NCBI GenBank assembly: GCA_016722635.1
Contig: JADKIX010000010.1
Location: 248,001 to 312,000 of the forward strand
Origin: Rhodospirillaceae bacterium
GTDB taxonomy: Bacteria; Pseudomonadota; Alphaproteobacteria; JAEUKQ01
Reading direction: 5' to 3'
Length of the DNA stretch: 64,000 bases
A model generated the notes under the pieces. The model made no database searches. It was not told the DNA's origin and was given only the letters and a program-made list of their open reading frames with translations. Each line of letters opens with the position of its first letter. Position 1 is the first letter of the stretch. A program made the translations under genes and the position numbers. Below are positions 1 to 7,954 of the stretch, one piece after another.

Positions 1-18
1 CAGGAAGTAAAAAAATAG
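1..18 (+). CDS. 3' end of upstream paralogous substrate-binding protein gene (partial)
   Basis: The first 18 bases read Gln-Glu-Val-Lys-Lys-stop (TAG). Bases 1-17 are identical to bases 1208-1224, which encode the last five residues of the next gene. The simplest reading is the tail of a tandem duplicate of that periplasmic binding protein gene, with only its C-terminus inside the window. The following 73 bases up to the next start contain no other gene. The identity is direct; the inference that the whole upstream gene is a paralogue rests on only these codons. Confidence 0.55.
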   Translation, partial: QEVKK

Positions 19-91
19 TGGCTAAAATTAGGAAGAGTTATAGAGTAGAAAAACGGATTGTATTTTTAGGTTTATTTAGGGAGAGAGAAAA

Positions 92-1225
92 GTGAAAAAC
101 AAATTATTAAAAAGTTTAGCGTTTGCTGCAACTATGATGTCAGTTTCCTATCCAATAACTGGGCAATCCCAGGAAGAAATACTTATCGGGGTAGCAGGGC
201 CTATGACGGGATCTATTGCGGCATTTGGGGAGCAATTACGGTATGGGGCTGAACAAGCCGTTGCAGATATCAACGCCCGGGGTGGGATATTGGGTAAAAA
301 GTTGCGGCTGGTGATTGGCGATGACGTTTGTGATCCCAAGCAAGCGGTTGCGGTTGCCAATGATATGGTAAAGAGGAAAGTTGTATTTGTGGCTGGGCAT
401 TTTTGTTCTTCCTCCTCCATTCCGGCATCGGCTGTGTATGCTGCGGAGGGGATTTTGCAAATTACCCCGGCTTCAACCAATATTTTGTTAACGGATGATG
501 CCGCCAAAAAAGGTTGGACAACGGTGATGCGGACTTGTGGGCGTGATGATAAGCAGGGAGATTTTGCGGGGCGTTGGTTGGCGCAAACCTATCCGGGCAA
601 GAATGTGGCGATTTTGCATGATAAATCAGCCTATGGTAAAGGATTGGCGGATGAAACCAAGAAGAACATGAACGCCGCTGGTCTACGTGAAAAAATGTTT
701 GAAGCTTACAATGCTAATGAACGTGATTTTTCTGCCCTAATTAGCAAAATGAAAAGGGATAAGATCGAAATAGTCTATGTGGGCGGCTATCACAATGATA
801 TCGGTTTGTTGGCACGCCAGGCCACTGAACAAGGACTAAAGATAATGATTGTGGGTGGAGATGCCCTGAACAGTTCAGATTTTTGGGCGATCAGCGGGGC
901 TGCGGGCGAGGGGACACGTTTTAGTGATTCTTCCTCTGCCTTAAACTTACCAGCGGCGAAACCAATTGTCGAAAAGTTCCGCAGCCAAGGCTATGAACCG
1001 GAAGGCTATACTCTGTCCAGTTATGCAGCTATTCAAGCCTGGGCGGCGGGTGTTGTGAAGGCCAATAGTTTTGATGGTAAGAAAGTGGCTGCTGCCTTGC
1101 GTGGGATGAATGTCGAAACGGTCATTGGCACCTTAAATTGGGATCAGAAAGGTGATTTGAAGAATCCTGTTTATGCTTGGTTCGTATGGAGTAAGGGAAA
1201 ATTCGCCCAGGAAGTAAAAAAATAA
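92..1225 (+). CDS. branched-chain amino acid-type ABC transporter substrate-binding protein (LivK/LivJ family)
   Basis: Periplasmic ligand-binding component of a HAAT-type ABC importer; it captures a small ligand, probably an amino acid, and delivers it to a membrane permease. The 377-residue product has a signal peptide (about residues 1-26: Lys/Asn-rich start, hydrophobic core, cleavage near GQSQ). It then has the type I periplasmic-binding fold: GVAGPMTGSIAAFG near residue 33, INARGGILGKKL near 61, and a CSSSSIP ligand loop near 105. The GTG start at 92 is preceded by a good Shine-Dalgarno sequence (GGGAGAG). No permease or ATPase genes lie inside the window, so the ligand is unknown. A hairpin terminator follows at 1257. 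The C-terminal codons are repeated at the window start, suggesting tandem paralogues. Confidence 0.88.
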   Translation: MKNKLLKSLAFAATMMSVSYPITGQSQEEILIGVAGPMTGSIAAFGEQLRYGAEQAVADINARGGILGKKLRLVIGDDVCDPKQAVAVANDMVKRKVVFVAGHFCSSSSIPASAVYAAEGILQITPASTNILLTDDAAKKGWTTVMRTCGRDDKQGDFAGRWLAQTYPGKNVAILHDKSAYGKGLADETKKNMNAAGLREKMFEAYNANERDFSALISKMKRDKIEIVYVGGYHNDIGLLARQATEQGLKIMIVGGDALNSSDFWAISGAAGEGTRFSDSSSALNLPAAKPIVEKFRSQGYEPEGYTLSSYAAIQAWAAGVVKANSFDGKKVAAALRGMNVETVIGTLNWDQKGDLKNPVYAWFVWSKGKFAQEVKK

Positions 1226-1256
1226 GGGGCTGAGTTTTTTAAGATCAAAAGGAAAG

Positions 1257-1285
1257 GCCGGTATTCTTTACCGGCTTTTTCTTTT
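1257..1285 (+). terminator. Rho-independent terminator after the substrate-binding protein gene
   Basis: Perfect 7-bp stem GCCGGTA / TACCGGC around the loop TTCTT, followed directly by TTTTTCTTTT. It lies 31 bases after the stop codon. Confidence 0.9.
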
Positions 1286-1492
1286 GGCTAACAATTATCG
1301 TGAATTTTTTATGTGCTTGAAAAAGATATAGAAAAAAATATAATCTGACGAGCTGAATAAATAATTTGCAAAAAAACACCCAACAACCATACTCAAAATA
1401 TAAAATTATAGCCGATCAATTTGGTACGGAACATCCATTTTATAGGATTTTCAACCTGTAAATTTTTTCTATTATAGGGCGAGAAGAAGCCA

Positions 1493-1972
1493 ATGAACAG
1501 CCTATCCCCCACAAGTTTACCCGCACTTGATTTAAAAGCTACATTTTCTCATGTCTTCTGTGCTGCTGATCATGCGGGTTTTCAATTGAAGAAACAACTG
1601 GTCGGATGGCTGCACTCTATCAATTATCCGGCCACGGATTTGGGGGTTTTTGATGAAGTTTCGGTTGATTATCCCGATCTGACCCATCTGGTATGCCAAA
1701 AACTTCAAGAAGACGTAAAGGCGGCAGGCTTACTTGTTTGCGGCTCAGGAATCGGGATGTCCATGGCTGCTAACAGATTCAGGCATATCCGGGCTGCGTT
1801 ATGCCATGAACCGTTGTCGGCGCATTTATCAAGGGCCCACAATAACGCCAATGTATTATGTTTGGGCGGGCGGTTGATTGGCGAAGAAATGGGCAAAGAA
1901 TGTGTCGTGAAGTTTTTGCAAACTGCCTTTTTAGGTGGCAGGCATCAACGCCGGATACAAAAATTAGGATAA
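1493..1972 (+). CDS. rpiB: ribose-5-phosphate isomerase B
   Basis: Interconverts ribose 5-phosphate and ribulose 5-phosphate in the non-oxidative pentose phosphate pathway; cytosolic. The 159-residue product is normal length for RpiB/LacAB isomerases. It shows the ADHAGFQLK start motif (residues 24-32), a YPD segment, and the active-site CGSGIGMSMAANR motif with the catalytic Cys near residue 83. Ribulose 5-phosphate is also a precursor used by RibB downstream. The order rpiB-glyA-nrdR-rib genes is typical of alphaproteobacteria. ATG start with a purine-rich site (GAGAAGAAG) just upstream. Confidence 0.93.
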   Translation: MNSLSPTSLPALDLKATFSHVFCAADHAGFQLKKQLVGWLHSINYPATDLGVFDEVSVDYPDLTHLVCQKLQEDVKAAGLLVCGSGIGMSMAANRFRHIRAALCHEPLSAHLSRAHNNANVLCLGGRLIGEEMGKECVVKFLQTAFLGGRHQRRIQKLG

Positions 1973-2046
1973 AAGAAAGTTGATTTTATCCCCTTATCTC
2001 TTCTTTTTTTATTATTTTCTGATAGCTTTTTAAACAGGTGACTTTT

Positions 2047-3342
2047 ATGAAAAAACTTTCTCAAGCGGCCTTAAGTAAAACTGACTTAAGTAAAACTGAC
2101 CCCAAAATCTTCAAAATAATTGGGGCAGAAAAACGGCGCCAACAAAACCAGATTGAATTGATTGCCTCTGAAAACATCGTCTCCCAAGCTGTGCTAACGG
2201 CCCAAGGTTCCGTATTAACCAATAAATATGCGGAGGGTTATCCCGGCAAAAGATATTATGGGGGATGCAGATTTGTTGATGAGGTAGAAACGGAAGCGAT
2301 GGAACGGGCCCAAAAACTTTTTGATTGTGGCTATGTCAATGTCCAGCCCCATTCCGGTGCACAAGCCAATCAGGCAGTTTTCCTGGCGTTACTCAACCCA
2401 GGTGATTGTATTATGGGCATGTCTTTAAATGCGGGTGGACATTTAACCCATGGCGCTGCCCCCAATCTTTCAGGCAAATGGTTTAAATCGGTGGGGTATC
2501 CCGTACATCCAGATGATGACATGATTGATTTTGCGGCTTTAGAAAGTTTAGCCCTGCAACATCGCCCTAAATTAATTATTGCTGGCGGCTCAGCCTATCC
2601 CCGAATTATTGATTTTCAAAGGATACGGAGGGTTGCTGATCAGGTGGGTGCTTATTTAATGGTGGATATGGCCCATTTTGCAGGGTTAGTGGCCGCCGGA
2701 TATTATTCAAATCCGTTCGCGCATGCCCATGTTATCACGACTACCACCCATAAAACCCTTCGCGGGCCAAGGGGAGGGATGATTTTAACCAATGACGAAG
2801 ACTTATCCAAAAGAATCAACAGCGCGGTTTTCCCCGGTCTTCAGGGTGGGCCCTTAATGCATGTGATTGCAGCCAAGGCGGTAGCGTTGGGCGAAGCGTT
2901 GCAACCATCTTTTAAGAAATATATCAAAGGGGTGGTAGAAAATATCCAAGTTCTTGCGAAGCAATTGCAAAATTTAGGCTGGCGTTTGGTTTCAGGGGGT
3001 ACTGATACCCACCTTATTTTACTTGATTTAAGGTCCAAAAAATTAACCGGTAAAGTTGCTGAAGAATCTTTGGAGCGTGCTGGTATCACATGCAATAAAA
3101 ATAGCATCCCTTTTGACCCGCAAAAACCGACCATCACTTCGGGTATCCGGTTGGGGTCGCCTGCCGTTACCACCCGCGGGTTTGGTGTCAAAGAATTTGC
3201 CCAAATTGCCGAGTGGATTGATTACGTCTTAAACGCAGCGAGGAAAGATCAAGAAATAGAAAAAGCCGAAAAAAAAGTTTTAAGACAGGTGCGAAAACTG
3301 TGCCAGCGGTTTCCTATTTATTCCGATGACAATCAAGAATAA
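2047..3342 (+). CDS. glyA: serine hydroxymethyltransferase
   Basis: PLP enzyme converting serine plus tetrahydrofolate to glycine plus 5,10-methylene-THF, the main one-carbon source. It has the family landmarks: IELIASENIVS, the YAEGYPGKRYYGGC segment, VNVQPHSGAQAN, and TTTTHKTLRGPRGG containing the PLP lysine. I take the ATG at 2047 because AGGTGA lies 5 bases upstream; an in-frame GTG at 2038 is the longer alternative. The N-terminus carries an exact tandem repeat giving LSKTD twice, outside the conserved core. Length (about 431 aa) is normal. Confidence 0.95.
   Translation: MKKLSQAALSKTDLSKTDPKIFKIIGAEKRRQQNQIELIASENIVSQAVLTAQGSVLTNKYAEGYPGKRYYGGCRFVDEVETEAMERAQKLFDCGYVNVQPHSGAQANQAVFLALLNPGDCIMGMSLNAGGHLTHGAAPNLSGKWFKSVGYPVHPDDDMIDFAALESLALQHRPKLIIAGGSAYPRIIDFQRIRRVADQVGAYLMVDMAHFAGLVAAGYYSNPFAHAHVITTTTHKTLRGPRGGMILTNDEDLSKRINSAVFPGLQGGPLMHVIAAKAVALGEALQPSFKKYIKGVVENIQVLAKQLQNLGWRLVSGGTDTHLILLDLRSKKLTGKVAEESLERAGITCNKNSIPFDPQKPTITSGIRLGSPAVTTRGFGVKEFAQIAEWIDYVLNAARKDQEIEKAEKKVLRQVRKLCQRFPIYSDDNQE
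2071..2100 (+). repeat. 15-bp exact tandem duplication inside the glyA 5' end
   Basis: TTAAGTAAAACTGAC occurs twice in direct succession and encodes LSKTD-LSKTD. It keeps the frame and lies in the variable N-terminus, so it should not affect catalysis. Confidence 0.95.
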
Positions 3343-3421
3343 ACCCCCTATATTACTTCTCGCTTATGGTATTTTATGAAGGGGTTAGTTGCTCTTCAAT
3401 TTTTTTTAAAGAGTTGTTTTC

Positions 3422-3898
3422 ATGCGATGCCCTTTTTGCAGCACGGATGACACCCAAGTTAAAGATTCCAGGCCAACGGATGATTTTGCAGCCATTCGCA
3501 GGCGGCGGCAATGCGTTTCCTGTGGGGCGCGATTTACAACTTTTGAACGCATTCAATTGCGAGAACTGACTATTGTGAAACAAAATGGTCGTCGTCAACC
3601 TTTCGATCGGGATAAATTATCACGCTCGATGCAAATTGCTTTGCGCAAAAGGCCGATTGATTCCGGACGATTGGAAAGGGTTATCAACGGTATTGTCCGA
3701 CAATTAGAAAGTTTGGGCGATACGGAAATTACCAGCCAGACCATTGGCACGATGGTAATGGATGCCCTGTATAATTTAGATCCAGTCGCTTATGTCCGTT
3801 ATGCCTCTGTTTACAGGAACTTTAGGGAGGCAAAAGACTTTGAAAATTTTATTGAAAATTTGGCAGTGGCGGAACCGAATAAACAAGAAGAACCTTGA
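3422..3898 (+). CDS. nrdR: transcriptional repressor NrdR
   Basis: Zinc-ribbon/ATP-cone repressor that senses ATP/dATP and controls ribonucleotide reductase genes. The 158-residue product has the CPFC...CVSC zinc ribbon (residues 3-34), the basic RRRRQC segment, and the ATP-cone beginning at VKQNGRRQPFDRDKL (about 53-67). It ends in the usual FREAKDFENFIE helix. It lies between glyA and ribD, its usual place in this phylum. Three bases separate it from ribD, so they are probably co-transcribed. Confidence 0.95.
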   Translation: MRCPFCSTDDTQVKDSRPTDDFAAIRRRRQCVSCGARFTTFERIQLRELTIVKQNGRRQPFDRDKLSRSMQIALRKRPIDSGRLERVINGIVRQLESLGDTEITSQTIGTMVMDALYNLDPVAYVRYASVYRNFREAKDFENFIENLAVAEPNKQEEP

Positions 3899-3901
3899 TT
3901 A

Positions 3902-5032
3902 ATGCCTATTGTTCCTGAGCAACCTCAAGACCAACTATTTATGAATCAGGCGTTGCGTTATGCCGGGCTTGGCTTAGGTGAGACTTGGCCCAACCCTTCG
4001 GTTGGATGTCTTATTATAGACGCCCAGTCAACCCTATATATTTCACGCACCGCTCATACAGGTAGGCCCCATGCAGAGGAGAGAGCGCTTTTAAAGGCAG
4101 GCTCCAGGGCATTTGGGGCAACTTTATATGTGACTTTGGAGCCCTGTGCCCATACTAGCCAGCGCCTATCTTGTGTAGATGCAATTATTCAGGCGGGGGT
4201 AAAAAGGGTGGTGATCGCTACAATTGATCCCGATCCGCGCACCAATGGCCGGGGAATTGAAAAGTTTTTGCAAGCTGGGTTGTCGGTGACCACCCCTTGT
4301 TTAGAAGACGTTGCGAAAAAATACCAAGCTGGTTTTTTATCTATCCAAAAAAGGCAACGTCCATGGATAACCTTAAAAATGGCCGCTTCCTTAGATGGAA
4401 AGATTGCGGATGATACTGGAAATGGCCGGTGGATTACCAATGAGCGTTCGAGAAAACGTTCGCATGTACTGCGTGCTTTTCATGATGCCATCCTGGTTGG
4501 TATAGGAACGGTATTGAAAGATGATCCTTTATTGAATTGCCGCTTGAAAAGATTTGGACATAGGCGGGCGTTGCGCATTGTTTTGGATAGCCATTTGCGT
4601 ATTCCGCTTGACAGTCAATTGGTTCAAACGGCCAGCCAATATCCTACGTGGATTATTTGTTTATCCGGGCAAAATCCTTTGAAATTCCAACAATTGACGG
4701 AAAAAAGGGTGGTTGTTTGGCCGCATGCGGATTTATCGATCCCCCATCTGGTTCGATTTCTGGCAGAACGGGGGTTAACGAGGGTTTTAGTGGAAGGAGG
4801 AGGAACATTAAACGCTGCTTTTTTGAAGGAAAAAATGGTAGATCAACTGATTATTTTCCGTGCTCCTATATTTTTAGGGGAACAAGGAATCAGCATGACC
4901 AAAACCCTATCTCCTGTTTCCATCCACCACCCCTACCGATTTCAACGCTTGAGAATCAAAGATTTATCAGGCGATATCTTTGAACAATACCAAATGATTT
5001 CAGCGCCTGATCTTGATAAGGTGGTTGATTGA
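3902..5032 (+). CDS. ribD: bifunctional riboflavin deaminase/reductase RibD
   Basis: Performs the second and third steps of riboflavin synthesis: deamination of the pyrimidine product of GTP cyclohydrolase II, then NADPH reduction of its ribosyl side chain. N-terminal cytidine-deaminase fold (residues 1-145): the HAEERALL zinc/catalytic motif, and PCAH...SC (second zinc ligands) near 83-92. The C-terminal reductase domain starts near 155 with KMAASLDGKIA and includes GIGTVLKDDPLLNCR and VEGGGTLNAAFL. The 376-residue length is normal. First gene of the rib set ribD-ribE-ribB-ribH. No FMN riboswitch was recognised upstream. Confidence 0.94.
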   Translation: MPIVPEQPQDQLFMNQALRYAGLGLGETWPNPSVGCLIIDAQSTLYISRTAHTGRPHAEERALLKAGSRAFGATLYVTLEPCAHTSQRLSCVDAIIQAGVKRVVIATIDPDPRTNGRGIEKFLQAGLSVTTPCLEDVAKKYQAGFLSIQKRQRPWITLKMAASLDGKIADDTGNGRWITNERSRKRSHVLRAFHDAILVGIGTVLKDDPLLNCRLKRFGHRRALRIVLDSHLRIPLDSQLVQTASQYPTWIICLSGQNPLKFQQLTEKRVVVWPHADLSIPHLVRFLAERGLTRVLVEGGGTLNAAFLKEKMVDQLIIFRAPIFLGEQGISMTKTLSPVSIHHPYRFQRLRIKDLSGDIFEQYQMISAPDLDKVVD

Positions 5033-5112
5033 TTGAAGGCCAATCCCTATAACAAGATTGTATGATTTTATAAGGTATATTTAATCCAGATTTAAATGCA
5101 GGTCAGGGTATT

Positions 5113-5706
5113 ATGTTCACGGGGATCATTACGGATAAAGGTACTGTTCGTAAAATTGAAAATAAAGGGTTACTAAGGATAGATATCCAAACTTCCTATC
5201 CCACGTCAGAAATTGTTTTTGGCAGTTCTATCGCTTGCGATGGCGTGTGTCTTTCAGTGGTTGCTATGCAAGGCCATCACTTTACGGTGGAAGTTTCCGT
5301 GGAAACACAAAAATGTACCAATATTTCCACCTGGAAAGTGGGAACCGTGATTAATTTGGAACGGTCATTGAAAGTGGGCGATGAAATGGGGGGGCATTTT
5401 GTCAGTGGGCATGTGGATGCGGTTACAACCATCCAAGATGTGTTAACTGAGGCAGGCAGTTTACAATTATTCGTCCGTATCCCGCCCTCTTTGCGTGGTT
5501 TTATTGCCCCGAAGGGGTCCATTACGATTAATGGCGTGTCGTTAACGGTAAACCATGTTTCAGAAGGTGTTTTTCAAGTTAACCTTATTCCCATTACGCA
5601 GCAAAAAACCAATCTGGGATTATTAAGAATTGGTTCGCTTGTTAACATCGAAATTGATATGTTGGCGCGCTATCTTGCCACCTATCTCAAGGAGCATGGC
5701 CGATGA
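5113..5706 (+). CDS. ribE: riboflavin synthase alpha chain
   Basis: Dismutates two 6,7-dimethyl-8-ribityllumazines into riboflavin plus the pyrimidine intermediate. The 197-residue protein begins with the diagnostic MFTGII. It has two similar beta-barrel halves, the second beginning near MGGHFVSGHVD (about residue 93), and KGSITINGVSLTV near 135. The TGA stop (5704-5706) overlaps an ATG at 5703, the probable ancestral start of ribB. That junction is now disturbed by a duplication (see 5701-5815). Confidence 0.95.
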   Translation: MFTGIITDKGTVRKIENKGLLRIDIQTSYPTSEIVFGSSIACDGVCLSVVAMQGHHFTVEVSVETQKCTNISTWKVGTVINLERSLKVGDEMGGHFVSGHVDAVTTIQDVLTEAGSLQLFVRIPPSLRGFIAPKGSITINGVSLTVNHVSEGVFQVNLIPITQQKTNLGLLRIGSLVNIEIDMLARYLATYLKEHGR

Positions 5707-5815
5707 ACGATTTTCATGAAGATTTTTCTCCCCCCCCCCAAAAAAGGAAAAAGGGGAAAGAAAGGGGGGGGGTTTTTTTTTGCCATATTCAGCGCGATGA
5801 ACGATTTTCATGAAG
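5701..5815 (+). repeat. 21-bp direct repeat flanking a homopolymer-rich insertion at the ribE/ribB junction
   Basis: A 21-base sequence at 5701-5721 recurs exactly at 5795-5815 (period 94). Each copy contains the start ATGAACGATTTTCATGAAG. Between them lie runs of 10 C (5730-5739), 6 A (5740-5745), 9 G (5764-5772) and 9 T (5773-5781). The Shine-Dalgarno AAGGAG at 5689-5694 is correctly spaced for the first ATG (5703) but not for the second (5797), which has none. The ATG at 5703 is out of frame with ribB by one base and hits a stop shortly after. Removing one base from a run would put it in frame. Confidence 0.9.
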
Positions 5816-6912
5816 TTATTTCCTCTATTCCCGAATTAATTGAGGATGCCCGAAAAGGAAAAATGTTCGTATTGGTGGATGATGAAGACCGGGAAAATGA
5901 AGGTGATCTCGTTATCCCTGCCCAGATGGTAACTCCGGTATCGATTAATTTTATGGCCCGTTACGGAAGGGGGCTTATTTGTTTGGCGTTAAACCGGGAA
6001 AGGGTTGAGCAATTACGCCTTCCCTTAATGTCAGCTAATAATCAAACTCGCCATCAAACCGCATTTACGGTTTCCATTGAGGCGAAAGAGGGGATATCCA
6101 CCGGCATATCAGCAGCCGATCGCGCCAAGACAGTGGCGGTGGCTATTGATCCTGCAAAAGATTCCCGCGACATTGTAACCCCTGGCCATATTTTCCCATT
6201 AGTTGCACGGGATGGCGGGGTGCTCGTGCGGGCAGGGCATACGGAGGCTGCAGTCGATATTGCAAAATTAGCAGGCTTAAATCCCGCGGGTGTTATTTGC
6301 GAAATTCTTAATGAAGACGGCACCATGGCCCGTCGCGATGATTTGGTCAGGTTTGCCCAATATCATCATTTAAAAATTGGTACCATTGCCGATCTTATCG
6401 CCTATCGCCGACGTTCTGAAAAAGTGGTGGAACGTAAAATGCAGACTATTTTACACAGTTCTCATGGCGGGGAATTTCAAATGTTTGTCTATATCAACCG
6501 CTTTGCTTATGCCGAACATATTGCCTTGGTAAAAGGGGATATCCGGCAGCCAGGTCCGGTTTTGGTGCGCATGCACGCCCTAAATATCCTGGAAGATGTT
6601 CTAGGCGATCAGAGATTCGCCAAAAACAGCCCATTGCAGCTGGCTATGCAGGAAATTTCTAAGGAAGGAAAAGGGATATTGGTTTTGATCCGTGAGCCTT
6701 CACCAACCAGTTTAAGCGATCGTATCCTAAGGCGAGAACAAGAAGAAGTGAAAGATACGAACGAATTAAGGGATTACGGTGTTGGAGCACAAATTTTAAG
6801 CGATTTAGGTGTTAAAGAGATTGTCTTGCTTAGCAATCACATTCGCAATATTGTCGGGATTGAAGGGCATGGGTTAAAGATTATGGGTCAACGGCCTTTA
6901 TATCCTTTATAA
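5797..6912 (+). CDS. ribB: 3,4-dihydroxy-2-butanone 4-phosphate synthase with degenerate GTP cyclohydrolase II domain
   Basis: The N-terminal DHBP synthase domain (about residues 1-205 from MNDFHEV) makes the four-carbon precursor of riboflavin from ribulose 5-phosphate. DEDRENEGDL, SAADRAKTV, TPGHIFPL and AGHTEAAVD are all present. The C-terminal RibA-like domain lacks the zinc cysteines and the CDCG signature: the matching stretch reads RMHALNILEDVLGDQRF. It is therefore unlikely to hydrolyse GTP. I start at 5797 because homology begins there. An in-frame ATG at 5716 would add 27 low-complexity residues encoded by the homopolymer insertion. Neither start has a well-placed ribosome site. Confidence 0.9.
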   Translation: MNDFHEVISSIPELIEDARKGKMFVLVDDEDRENEGDLVIPAQMVTPVSINFMARYGRGLICLALNRERVEQLRLPLMSANNQTRHQTAFTVSIEAKEGISTGISAADRAKTVAVAIDPAKDSRDIVTPGHIFPLVARDGGVLVRAGHTEAAVDIAKLAGLNPAGVICEILNEDGTMARRDDLVRFAQYHHLKIGTIADLIAYRRRSEKVVERKMQTILHSSHGGEFQMFVYINRFAYAEHIALVKGDIRQPGPVLVRMHALNILEDVLGDQRFAKNSPLQLAMQEISKEGKGILVLIREPSPTSLSDRILRREQEEVKDTNELRDYGVGAQILSDLGVKEIVLLSNHIRNIVGIEGHGLKIMGQRPLYPL

Positions 6913-6935
6913 TTTTTTTAGAGAAAGGGCTTGCT

Positions 6936-7457
6936 ATGGTAGCCAGTATGTCAAACGATCGGAAAAAACCAGCGATCCCGATTCTTTTATCATCGCCTGC
7001 ACATGTTTTGATTGTAATTGCAAAATTCTATCATGATATCTCAGAAGAATTGCTGCAAGGGGCGTTGGCGTGCTTAAAACAAAACAAAGCTTCTTATGAC
7101 TTGTTGGAGGTGCCGGGTGCTTTTGAAATTCCTGCTGCAATCCATATGGCATTGGCTGCCAGCGATTATAGGAGTAATCAATTAAAACAAAAAATTGAGG
7201 GATCGATTGCGTTGGGATGTGTGATTCGCGGTGAAACCAGCCATTATGATTATGTGTGTGGCGAAAGTGCCAGGGGATTGCAGCAGGTTGCTTGCCAACA
7301 ATTACACCCCGTAGGAAATGGGATTTTGACGGTTGAAAATAAGAATCAAGCCTGGGACCGTGCCAAAAGGAATAAGCAAAATAAAGGCGGGGAAGCAGCA
7401 GCTGCTTGTTTGTCCATGATTATGACTAAACGCCGTCTCTTTCAGGATAAAAAATAA
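6936..7457 (+). CDS. ribH: 6,7-dimethyl-8-ribityllumazine synthase
   Basis: Condenses the RibD/phosphatase product with the four-carbon phosphate made by RibB to give lumazine, the RibE substrate. Family motifs: VPGAFEIP (residues 49-56), ALGCVIRGETSHYDYVC (catalytic His inside), GILTVEN, and the GGEAAAACLSM end. GAGAAAGGG gives a clear ribosome site before the ATG. The stop overlaps the nusB start by one base, so the two genes are probably coupled, as in many alphaproteobacteria. Confidence 0.94.
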   Translation: MVASMSNDRKKPAIPILLSSPAHVLIVIAKFYHDISEELLQGALACLKQNKASYDLLEVPGAFEIPAAIHMALAASDYRSNQLKQKIEGSIALGCVIRGETSHYDYVCGESARGLQQVACQQLHPVGNGILTVENKNQAWDRAKRNKQNKGGEAAAACLSMIMTKRRLFQDKK

Positions 7458-7954
7458 TGTCGGTTGTCTCCAAAAAATACCACCCCATGCAACGCCATTT
7501 GACCAGGTTAGCTGCGGTTCAGGCCTTATATCAGCAAGAAATAACGCACGAATCGATCAAGCACATTATCAGTCAATACCGCCAACATGATTTGGTGCAT
7601 TGGTCGGATTTGTTAAATAATGTCAAGTTAGATTGGCCTTTTTTCGATCTATTGGTAACGGGAGTGGCAGATAATCAAGAAAAAATAGATCAATTATTGC
7701 GTAATAATCTGGAGAAAGAGTGGCCGATTGATCGTTTGGAAACTGTTTTGCGGGTTATTTTACGTGCCGCAACCTTTGAATTTAGTAATTTTTCTGATAT
7801 CCCAATTAAGGTAATTATTACGGAATATGTGAACATTACGGGTTGTTTTTATGAAAGTAAAGAAATCGGCTTTATCAATAAAATTCTGGATTTGATTTCT
7901 TCTCAAATTAGACCTACTAGCCCCCATGACCAGCCAGAAAAAACCAGCCTCTAA
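7457..7954 (+). CDS. nusB: transcription antitermination protein NusB
   Basis: All-helical RNA-binding factor that, with ribosomal protein S10 (NusE), supports rRNA antitermination. The 165-residue product has the N-terminal RLAAVQALYQQE helix (residues 17-28) and the C-terminal IPIKVIITEYVNI...ESKEIGFINKILD signature. It overlaps ribH by one base at the start and thiL by 29 bases at the end, indicating one transcript. Confidence 0.92.
   Translation: MSVVSKKYHPMQRHLTRLAAVQALYQQEITHESIKHIISQYRQHDLVHWSDLLNNVKLDWPFFDLLVTGVADNQEKIDQLLRNNLEKEWPIDRLETVLRVILRAATFEFSNFSDIPIKVIITEYVNITGCFYESKEIGFINKILDLISSQIRPTSPHDQPEKTSL

Noticed and set aside
5033..5112. FMN riboswitch before ribE
   Set aside because: Only 80 bases and none of the conserved RFN-element segments seen.
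7926..7954. Error in the nusB/thiL junction because of the 29-base overlap
   Set aside because: Both proteins are complete with normal ends; such overlap is acceptable for coupled genes.
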